Notes under the pieces: model-generated
Told to the model about the DNA's origin: nothing
The model's input: the letters and a program-made list of their open reading frames with translations, nothing else
Databases searched by the model: none
Shown here: piece after piece, positions 6,426 through 11,858 of the stretch
Layout: the number at the start of each line of letters is the position of its first letter
How positions within the stretch are numbered: the stretch's first letter is position 1
From: a virus
Strand: one strand, 5' to 3'
DNA length: 40,159 bases
Virus record (IMG/VR): IMGVR_UViG_3300023094_000006
Coordinates: 1 to 40,159 of that record
Made by a program: the position numbers and the translations under genes

Positions 6426-6569
6426 ATGGCAAAGCAGTTCACCGTGGTCGGCAAGAAGCGCGTCTATCGCGTGCCGGCCAAGTCCATCCAGCAGCTCACC
6501 CGCGCTCTCCGCGCCTCGGGCATCGTCTGGCAGGCCATCCACGAAGACAAGGAAGAGGTAGCAGCATGA
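6426..6569 (+). CDS. Small basic hypothetical protein (47 aa)
   Basis: A 47-residue protein with a TAAGGAA site before ATG 6426. It is basic (FTVVGKKRVYRVPAKSIQQLTRALRAS) and could bind nucleic acid, but there is no clear fold signature. It overlaps the next gene by four bases in ATGA form (6566-6569). Confidence 0.65.
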   Translation: MAKQFTVVGKKRVYRVPAKSIQQLTRALRASGIVWQAIHEDKEEVAA

Positions 6570-6925
6570 CCGCCCTCAAAAACGGTGACCGCGTGCACGT
6601 CGAGTTCGGCGGCGTGATCCAGGACGAGTACCCGTCTGACGCCAGCGTCTACATCCTGCCCGATGGCTCAGACACCACAGCCCTCGTGCCCAACAAGCTC
6701 ATCACCAAGTCCGCCCCAGCCCTACCGACCACCATCGGCTCAGTCATCCTGGTCACCCAGTTTCTAGGCCCAGTCAACGACAGCTGGACCGGCATGCTCC
6801 ATTCGGACGGCTGGCGCACAGGCGTCGATGTCTCAGCCGTCTACACGCCCGACCTGTTCCCCGATGACTTCGCCTTTGAAGTCCTCTACACCCCCACCAC
6901 AACATCAGCATTCGAAGGAGCCTAA
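6566..6925 (+). CDS. Hypothetical protein (119 aa)
   Basis: A 119-residue protein coupled to the previous gene by an ATGA overlap. The N-terminal half (LKNGDRVHVEFGGVIQDEYPSD) looks like a small beta-barrel and the rest is also beta-rich. No catalytic motif, signal or membrane segment. It belongs to a run of small unknown genes from 6239 to 8432. Confidence 0.65.
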   Translation: MTALKNGDRVHVEFGGVIQDEYPSDASVYILPDGSDTTALVPNKLITKSAPALPTTIGSVILVTQFLGPVNDSWTGMLHSDGWRTGVDVSAVYTPDLFPDDFAFEVLYTPTTTSAFEGA

Positions 6926-6927
6926 CC

Positions 6928-7143
6928 ATGGCATTCAGCAAGCGCACCAAGCAGTCTCTCTCCACCCAGCTCGTCTCCAAGGCCGAGTCCCTCCGGACCA
7001 AGCAGGCCCGCGAGGCCGAAGCTTCGCAGTCCTTCGCAGCCCTCTCCAAGGATGCGTCCCTCGCGAGCGCTGAGGCTTCCCGCCATGCAGCCGCCGTCGA
7101 GAAGGCGACCGACATCCTGACCACCGCAGGCGTCGAGCTCTAA
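6928..7143 (+). CDS. Small helical hypothetical protein (71 aa)
   Basis: A 71-residue protein, rich in Ala, Ser, Lys and Glu, likely one long helix or coiled coil (residues 15-60). ATG 6928 has a GAAGGAG site about 8 nt upstream. Its stop shares an A with the next ATG (TAATG at 7143). No domain recognised. Confidence 0.65.
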   Translation: MAFSKRTKQSLSTQLVSKAESLRTKQAREAEASQSFAALSKDASLASAEASRHAAAVEKATDILTTAGVEL

Positions 7144-7409
7144 TGCCTGTCCGCCAGAAGTTCTACGTGCTCCAGAGCTACTCTGGCGTCGAGGTTGCAG
7201 GGTCCGAGCACAATGACAGGGCCCTGCAAGACGAGGCTGACCGCATCGGCGGAACCATCATCGACCCCGCCGGCAACATCGTCTACGATGCCACCTCAGC
7301 CGAGGCAGCCAAGGCAGCCGAGTCAGCCGATCGCTCGGCCTCCCGTGCCGTCTCCCCCATCGCAGCGGCCCTCCAGGCCAAAGAGGCTGTAGACCACAAC
7401 CGCGCGTAA
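7143..7409 (+). CDS. Hypothetical protein (88 aa)
   Basis: An 88-residue protein starting in the TAATG overlap. The first half (FYVLQSYSGVEVAGSEHNDRALQDEADRIGG, a region of residues 6-36) looks like a small alpha/beta module; the second half is Ala/Ser-rich and helical, perhaps disordered. Function unknown. Confidence 0.65.
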   Translation: MPVRQKFYVLQSYSGVEVAGSEHNDRALQDEADRIGGTIIDPAGNIVYDATSAEAAKAAESADRSASRAVSPIAAALQAKEAVDHNRA

Positions 7410-7492
7410 CCACGAGCTTCCCGCGTCAACGCAACTACCGCCTGCTAGCCAGCGGCGATTCCCGAACTACTCACAAGTAAGGATACAGACCC

Positions 7493-7864
7493 TTGAGAAA
7501 ATCAAAGCCCCTCTACGGCCGCGGTATCGTCATTGACACCTACGACCAGCCGGCTGAGCTCCGCGATCGCCCCACCACCGTGGCAATCCTGACCGCGGAT
7601 ACAGAGCTGCCAGGCTGGTTGTTCCCAGCCTTCCAAGACGCCTATGAAGAAGGCTCCAAACTCCACCGCGTTCTGGGCGGCAAGATCAACGACGACAACA
7701 CTTCGGAAATCGTCCTCGCGTACGCCGGCACCAAGGGGCGCGACGAAGACATGGGGCAAATCAGAGCGCGCCTAGCAAGCACTGTCCTGACCCAGCTGCT
7801 TCTGCCGGCCCACGTAACCTACACCCTCCGCTACTGGCTTGACCCCGAAAGGACCGCCGAATGA
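7493..7864 (+). CDS. Hypothetical protein (123 aa), TTG start
   Basis: A 123-residue protein starting at TTG 7493, supported by a GTAAGGAT ribosome site about 9 nt upstream. It overlaps the next gene by four bases (ATGA at 7861). Sequence marks such as GRGIVIDTYDQP and LTQLLLPAHVTYTLRYWL show no known family. The 83 bp before it hold no gene. Confidence 0.6.
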   Translation: MRKSKPLYGRGIVIDTYDQPAELRDRPTTVAILTADTELPGWLFPAFQDAYEEGSKLHRVLGGKINDDNTSEIVLAYAGTKGRDEDMGQIRARLASTVLTQLLLPAHVTYTLRYWLDPERTAE

Positions 7865-8271
7865 GCACGCTCGTCCGCTCCATCCCGACCGCCATCACCG
7901 AGAACAGCCTGCTGGCCACGCCCTTCCGGGTCATCATCCCGCGGCAGCTCGACCGCGAAGACGCCATGGCCGTATACGAGGCCCTGAAGTCTGACCCCAA
8001 CATCAAGCTCCAGGACCCCTTCTTCTTGGCCGACGTATCGTCCGTCTTCCCGGGCGTTCGCTACGACGCCGAGTCCTGGGCCATGGACCTGCAGCCGGTA
8101 GCCAACATCATCGACGCCCTCTCCGCAGAAGACGATGAACTCACGCACGATTTCCCCGACTATGAGAACCCCTACACCGGGGCCTTTGTAGAAGTCGACG
8201 TGCCAGAAGCCCTAGAAGACGTCGCTGAAGCCCTTGCCGTAGACGACCTCACCCAGCCACCCACCAACTAA
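7861..8271 (+). CDS. Hypothetical acidic protein (136 aa); its 3' end is duplicated downstream
   Basis: A 136-residue acidic protein coupled to the previous gene (ATGA). The C-terminal third, from ANIIDAL to the end with VEVDVPEALEDVAEALAVDDLTQP, recurs in altered form at 8864-9001, where an HNH gene has taken the place of the N-terminal part. The stop shares bases with the next start (TAATG at 8271). No known domain. Confidence 0.65.
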   Translation: MSTLVRSIPTAITENSLLATPFRVIIPRQLDREDAMAVYEALKSDPNIKLQDPFFLADVSSVFPGVRYDAESWAMDLQPVANIIDALSAEDDELTHDFPDYENPYTGAFVEVDVPEALEDVAEALAVDDLTQPPTN

Positions 8272-8432
8272 TGCGCCGGCATCGCAGAGCCTACACCGCC
8301 GGGCCCATCGAGCTATGGACGCCGGCCAGTACCAGGCCATACCTCTGGGCATTTGGCTACGTGCGAGACTACTCAACCACCTGGGCAGACTACTCAGTGC
8401 ACGGCTTCACCGTATACATACCAACCGACTGA
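8271..8432 (+). CDS. Small hypothetical protein (53 aa)
   Basis: A 53-residue frame starting in the TAATG overlap with the previous gene and ending in TGA at 8430-8432, five bases before a strong hairpin. It is Arg- and aromatic-rich (YTAGPIELWTP, then VHGFTVYIPTD). The bases coding YTAG recur near the end of the second HNH gene (about 9568-9580), which suggests that gene too was joined to a copy of this locus. Confidence 0.55.
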   Translation: MRRHRRAYTAGPIELWTPASTRPYLWAFGYVRDYSTTWADYSVHGFTVYIPTD

Positions 8433-8437
8433 TACCC

Positions 8438-8483
8438 GCGGGTATAAGCACTACTGGCCTACACCAACAGTGCTTATACCCGC
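8438..8483 (+). terminator. Long perfect hairpin, probable terminator
   Basis: A perfect 15-bp stem (8438-8452 with 8469-8483) and a 16-nt loop follow the gene ending at 8432. A run of C, not U, comes next. A similar hairpin with a similar C-run lies at 9021-9054, and each stands before a tRNA-like/HNH module. Termination is likely; processing of the tRNA region is another possibility. Confidence 0.65.
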
Positions 8484-8537
8484 CCCCCCAAAGATGCTAT
8501 ATACATATGGAGAGACTAAATAGCAGCCTCTCCATAA

Positions 8538-8627
8538 GGGCTGATAAGGATTGCCCGCATACTGACCCACGCAAACGCCTATGCTCAGTCACTGCGGATA
8601 CCGAGGGTTCGACTCCCTCACAGTCCA
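8538..8627 (+). tRNA. tRNA-like element with intact T arm, probably degenerate
   Basis: A canonical T arm is present: stem GAGGG (8603-8607), loop TTCGACT, stem CCCTC (8615-8619). The 3' strand CAGTCC can pair with GGGCTG at 8538-8543, giving a 90-nt unit of class II tRNA size. The parallel element at 9098-9189 pairs GGGCCG with CGGTCC, a compensating change that supports this pairing. I cannot fold a convincing D or anticodon arm, so the anticodon is not assigned. The 3' end lies one base before the HNH start codon. Confidence 0.4.
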
Positions 8628-8628
8628 C

Positions 8629-8889
8629 ATGCCAGACCGCAAGCAACGAGGTAGCGACTACCGCTGGAAGCGCACAGCCAAAGCTCAGCGCGCTAAGCGA
8701 TTGCCCTGCTTCCACTGCGGCCAGCCAATAGACTACAACCTCAAGTGGCCTGACCCTCAGTCCTTCAGTGCTGACCACCTCAAGCCGTGGGTCAATCACC
8801 CTGAGCTTCGCTACGACCCAGGTAACGTGGTGTCTAGCCACTTGCTCTGCAACCAGGTAAAAGGCCGACATCGTGGATGCCATCGATGA
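8629..8889 (+). CDS. HNH endonuclease, copy A
   Basis: An 86-residue compact HNH nuclease: LPCFHCGQPIDY (Cys pair), FSADHLKPW (catalytic DH) and NVVSSHLLCNQ (His and CN). The N-terminus is basic (DRKQRGSDYRWKRTAKAQ). ATG 8629 is chosen because copy B starts with the same residues. The two copies differ at about four of the first 74 positions, then diverge completely. The start codon lies just after a tRNA-like 3' end and has no ribosome site. The C-terminal residues after QVKG come from the sequence of a duplicated neighbouring gene. Likely a mobile nuclease. Confidence 0.85.
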   Translation: MPDRKQRGSDYRWKRTAKAQRAKRLPCFHCGQPIDYNLKWPDPQSFSADHLKPWVNHPELRYDPGNVVSSHLLCNQVKGRHRGCHR

Positions 8890-9001
8890 CCCTGACGGCG
8901 ACTACCTGGACACCTGGGTAGAAGTCGACGTGCCAGAAGCACTTGAGGGCCAGGTCGAGGCGCTGGCTGTAGATGACCTCACCCAGCCGGCTCTCGGCTA
9001 A
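8864..9001 (+). pseudogene. Truncated duplicate of the 3' end of the gene at 7861-8271
   Basis: In the frame ending at TAA 8999-9001 the translation begins ADIVDAIDD and continues through VEVDVPEALEGQVEALAVDD, matching the C-terminal third of the 7861-8271 product. At least 22 consecutive bases around 8918-8940 are identical between the copies. The N-terminal part is missing; its place is taken by HNH copy A, whose last codons overlap this frame. A 42-residue product from GTG 8873 is possible. Confidence 0.65.
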
Positions 9002-9020
9002 CATCCGCGGCAGCATAATG

Positions 9021-9054
9021 CAGGGGCTCATATCTACTCGGGTATGAGCCCTTG
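9021..9054 (+). terminator. Hairpin, probable terminator
   Basis: A 12-bp stem with one wobble pair (9021-9032 with 9043-9054) lies 20 bases after the duplicated fragment's stop and is followed by TTCGT and a C-run. It is equivalent in position to the hairpin at 8438-8483. Confidence 0.55.
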
Positions 9055-9097
9055 TTCGTCCCCCCCAAGGACCTCTTATAGGATGTAGCAAGAGTAA

Positions 9098-9189
9098 GGG
9101 CCGATATGGATGGCCTGCATACTGACCTCCCACTCCAAGTAACCGGCTCAGTCACTGCAGATACGTGGGTTCGAATCCCACACGGTCCA
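9098..9189 (+). tRNA. Second tRNA-like element, probably degenerate
   Basis: The T arm is perfect: GTGGG (9165-9169), loop TTCGAAT, CCCAC (9177-9181). CGGTCC at 9183-9188 pairs with GGGCCG at 9098-9103. It shares GCATACTGACC and GCTCAGTCACTGC with the element at 8538-8627, so the two are duplicates. The stretch between these shared parts differs in length and no standard anticodon arm is visible. It could be a relic or a tRNA-like RNA. Confidence 0.4.
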
Positions 9190-9202
9190 CCAGGCAGTGC
9201 AC

Positions 9203-9227
9203 AGCGGTTCGATTCCGTGGCTAGGAT
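9203..9227 (+). pseudogene. Possible tRNA 3' fragment (T arm only)
   Basis: AGCGG, loop TTCGATT and CCGTG (9203-9219) form four of the five pairs of a T arm, followed by seven bases in acceptor position. No matching 5' strand is visible upstream. It lies between the second tRNA-like element and the complete tRNA-Gln, so it is probably a recombination leftover. Confidence 0.3.
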
Positions 9228-9247
9228 GGAACCTGCCTGCCGCTCAT

Positions 9248-9318
9248 TCCCCTGTCGTCTAATGGCAGGACATCAGGCCCTGACCCTGATGATGGTGGTT
9301 CGAGTCCATCTGGGGGAG
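9248..9318 (+). tRNA. tRNA-Gln (anticodon CTG)
   Basis: A complete 71-nt cloverleaf. Acceptor 9248-9254 pairs with 9311-9317 (two G-U pairs), D stem GTCT/GGAC with a GG-containing loop, anticodon stem TCAGG/CCTGA with loop CCCTGAC, four-base variable loop, T stem GGTGG/CCATC with loop TTCGAGT, and discriminator G. The anticodon reads CTG, for CAG codons. Position 33, almost always U in tRNAs, is C. No CCA is encoded. The HNH copy B start codon is four bases after the 3' end, and the acceptor strand TGGGGGA is the only ribosome-site-like sequence for it. Confidence 0.85.
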
Positions 9319-9321
9319 CAC

Positions 9322-9609
9322 ATGCCAGATCGTAAGCAGCGCGGTAGTGACTACCGCTGGAAGCGCACAGCCAAGGCTCAGAAGGCCAAGCGACTGCCAT
9401 GCTTCCACTGCGGTCAGCCTATCGACTACACTCTGGTCTGGCCTGATCCACAGTCGTTCAGTGCTGACCACCTCAAGCCTTGGGTCAATCACCCTGAGCT
9501 GAGGTATGACCCGGGTAACGTGGTCTCAAGCCATCTGCTTTGCAACCAGACAAAGGGTAGTTCTGAGCACTACACCGCCGGGCTAGGTAATCTCTCCGAA
9601 GTCTTCTAA
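9322..9609 (+). CDS. HNH endonuclease, copy B
   Basis: A 95-residue near-duplicate of the HNH protein at 8629-8889, with the same CFHCGQPIDY, SADHLKPW and SSHLLCNQ motifs. The first 74 residues differ at about four positions; the C-terminal part (SSEHYTAGLGNLSEVF) is unrelated to copy A. ATG 9322 follows the tRNA-Gln 3' end. The YTAG residues and their DNA resemble the start of the gene at 8271, so this copy also appears fused to a fragment of that locus. Likely a mobile nuclease linked to tRNA genes. Confidence 0.85.
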   Translation: MPDRKQRGSDYRWKRTAKAQKAKRLPCFHCGQPIDYTLVWPDPQSFSADHLKPWVNHPELRYDPGNVVSSHLLCNQTKGSSEHYTAGLGNLSEVF

Positions 9610-9955
9610 GTCGGGGGGTAATCCGGCACGGGCCGGGTAGCGGGCTAAATCCTGTAGACCGACGCCCACCGGCTCAACTCCCGGCAACAGACTGTGTGTG
9701 TACGGAGCAGGCACCCCTTCACGCGGATACTCTGCCCGCCCCACCCCCATACTCCCGCCCCCTCGGTGTAGCCGGCTCGGACCCTTCGCCCCAACATCCT
9801 GGGGCGCCGGCCCGCCGAGCATTGAACTCGAGGCTGGCGGAGTTGCTGCCCTGGCCAGCAACCCGAGGACGACGGTCCTCTGCCAGGCACGTGCTTCCCC
9901 CGCCAGCAGCGTAACTTCGTCAGCTGGCGGGGGCTCATTCAATTAGGAGTAAGCG
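9610..9955 (+). other. Structured non-coding region before the packaging genes (candidate leader RNA and/or packaging site)
   Basis: About 345 bp with no convincing gene but dense hairpins: 9788-9793 with 9800-9805 (6 bp), 9842-9848 with 9856-9862 (7 bp, 7-nt loop), 9865-9870 with 9875-9880 (6 bp, 4-nt loop). GCTGGCGG at 9833-9840 can pair with 9900-9907 and would then enclose the last two. Those same bases also form the terminator-like stem 9897-9933. Being just upstream of the small terminase gene, the region may also hold the late promoter and the packaging site. These roles are inferred. Confidence 0.6.
9897..9933 (+). terminator. Terminator-like hairpin with a competing upstream partner
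   Basis: A perfect 11-bp GC stem (9897-9907 with 9923-9933) ends 23 bases before the small terminase ATG. Its 5' strand can pair instead with GCTGGCGG at 9833-9840, an exact copy of 9923-9930. This is the layout of an attenuator. No U-run follows. Confidence 0.55.
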
Positions 9956-10282
9956 ATGGTCGCCTCCAAAGCAGGCCCGCTTCTCGCGGCATTCAACCAA
10001 GCGGTCAAGGATAACAAGCACCTTGAGCCCGTCGACAACGCCACAATCGAAGCCGGCCGGTCAATCGCCAAGGCAATTGACGACATTACGGCCGATCCCG
10101 AAGCGTCAGCGACTGACAAAACCAAGGCTTTGTACCTAACACCCCACCTCATCAGCATTCTCCGCGAGCTCCTCGCCACGCCCGCTGCCCGCAAAGCACT
10201 CGGCGTGGCGGCCGCCGACCAGAAGAAAGCTGGCCGCTTGAGCCTCATCAAGGACAACGCCAAGGCCACAACCACCAAGTAG
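9956..10282 (+). CDS. Terminase small subunit (putative)
   Basis: A 108-residue helical protein with a TAGGAGT site before ATG 9956, directly upstream of the large terminase gene. The pattern of an Ala-rich N-terminal helix, IDDITADPE linker, KALYLTPHLISILRELL helix and ARKALGVAA near the C-terminus matches small terminase proteins of actinophages, which bind the packaging site and deliver DNA to the large subunit. The call rests on that resemblance from memory and on position; sequence conservation in this family is low. Confidence 0.7.
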   Translation: MVASKAGPLLAAFNQAVKDNKHLEPVDNATIEAGRSIAKAIDDITADPEASATDKTKALYLTPHLISILRELLATPAARKALGVAAADQKKAGRLSLIKDNAKATTTK

Positions 10283-10290
10283 GAGACGCC

Positions 10291-11850
10291 ATGGCGCAGG
10301 GATTGCTGGGTAATCAGGTCCCGCGGGTCTTCACTCCGCCCCTCCGAGAGCTCAACGAAGAGACCTCGCTCGGCTTCGCGCTCATCGCCTTCGCCCAAAT
10401 GCTGGGCATCCCGCTCCTCCCGTGGCAGCAGTGGCTAGCCATCCACATGCTCGAGCTCCTGCCCAACGGCCAGTTCCGCTTCCGCACGGTCGTCCTCCTG
10501 GTCGGCCGGCAGAACGGCAAGTCCACATTTGCCCAGCTACTGGCCCTCTTCTTCATGTACGTCGTGGAAGTTCCGCTAGTCCTGTCGACCGCGCAGAACC
10601 TAGACATCGCCGAAGAGGTCTGGGCTGGCGGGGTTGAGATCGCCAACGGCGACGAAGAGCTGGTAATGCAGGTCGCTCGAGTAGTCCAGCAGCGAGGTTC
10701 CAAAGCTCTCGAGCTGGTCAACGGTTCCCGCTGGAAAGTCCAAGCCGCCACACGTCGCGGTGGTCGTGGTTTGTCCGGTGACCTCGTCCTTCTAGATGAG
10801 CTCCGCGAGCACCAGACCTGGGACGCATGGGCTGCAATCTCCAAGACCACGATGGCCCGCGACAACGCCATTGTCTTCGCCCTCAGCAACGCGGGTGACA
10901 TCTCTTCCATCGTTCTGCGCCACCTCAGGATGCAGGCTCACAAAGCGCTCGGTGACCCCGACGGCTTATGGATTGATCCAACCACTGGTGAGCCAGTCCA
11001 AGAAGAACTGGTTGACCTGGACGAGGATGAACTACCAACCGATGAGTCTCTGGGCATCTTCGAATGGTCAGCCGCACCGCATCGCTCAGTTCGCGATCGC
11101 GCCGGCTGGCAAGAAGCCAACCCATCACTAGGCTACACCATCTTCGAGCGCGCTATCGTCGCGGCCTTGGCCGACCCCGAATGGGTGTTCCGAACTGAGG
11201 TACTCTGCCAGTGGTTCGACGGCGCCATCGAAGGCCCGTTCCCCAGCGGCTCATGGCCGGCGTCGACCGACCCAGAATCAAAACTGGCCGACCAGACCCG
11301 TGTCGTCTACTGCGTGGACATTGCATGGGATCGCTCCACCACGCGAATCGCCATCGCCGGCTTTCGCCCCGACGGCAAAGTGCATAGTGAAGTAATCGCC
11401 TCGCGCCCAGGCACCGAGTGGGTAATCCCGTGGCTTGAATCACCAGACCGCACCCGCACCCCCGACGGCGTAGTCTGGCAAGTCAACGGCGCCCCAGTGT
11501 CCAGCCTCACCGACGACTTCAGAAAGTCCAAGCTGCCGCTCATCGAGTGGGCAGGCTCAGACCTGAGTCGAGCCACCGGCCAGTTCTATGACCTCGTCTC
11601 TCACCTAGACGATCAAGAACAACGAGACCCCGGCATTTTCCACCGCCCCCAGCCGGCACTGGACATCGCCGCGAATACCGCCCTTCCCAAGACCTCCGGC
11701 GACGGCTGGCTCTGGGACCGCTCAAAATCACCGGCTGATATCAGCCCGCTGGTCGCAATGACCGGCGCCGTCTGGGCCCTCCTGAACAAGGAAGTGGTCA
11801 ACAAGACGTCAGCCTACGAAGGCAATGACGCAGACGTAACTATGCTTTAG
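10291..11850 (+). CDS. Terminase large subunit
   Basis: A 519-residue packaging motor protein. The ATPase half has Walker A VGRQNGKST at 71-79 and Walker B LVLLDE at 165-170, the final Glu being catalytic. The coupling motif follows in ALSNAGD. The C-terminal half carries the RNase H-like nuclease, with VVYCVDIAWD providing an active-site Asp. Terminases translocate DNA into the prohead through the portal and cut it. ATG 10291 has an AGGAG site. An 8-bp gap separates it from the portal gene, so the two are co-transcribed. Confidence 0.95.
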   Translation: MAQGLLGNQVPRVFTPPLRELNEETSLGFALIAFAQMLGIPLLPWQQWLAIHMLELLPNGQFRFRTVVLLVGRQNGKSTFAQLLALFFMYVVEVPLVLSTAQNLDIAEEVWAGGVEIANGDEELVMQVARVVQQRGSKALELVNGSRWKVQAATRRGGRGLSGDLVLLDELREHQTWDAWAAISKTTMARDNAIVFALSNAGDISSIVLRHLRMQAHKALGDPDGLWIDPTTGEPVQEELVDLDEDELPTDESLGIFEWSAAPHRSVRDRAGWQEANPSLGYTIFERAIVAALADPEWVFRTEVLCQWFDGAIEGPFPSGSWPASTDPESKLADQTRVVYCVDIAWDRSTTRIAIAGFRPDGKVHSEVIASRPGTEWVIPWLESPDRTRTPDGVVWQVNGAPVSSLTDDFRKSKLPLIEWAGSDLSRATGQFYDLVSHLDDQEQRDPGIFHRPQPALDIAANTALPKTSGDGWLWDRSKSPADISPLVAMTGAVWALLNKEVVNKTSAYEGNDADVTML

Positions 11851-11858
11851 GAGACCAC

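Noticed and set aside
9583-9942. Minus-strand and plus-strand frames within the gene-free region 9610-9955
   Set aside because: Their composition is Pro/Arg/Gly-rich and unlike other genes here; hairpins explain the region better.
9610-9955. tmRNA in the gene-free region
   Set aside because: No tRNA-like acceptor/T-arm domain with GGTTCGA-type loop and no short tag reading frame could be found.
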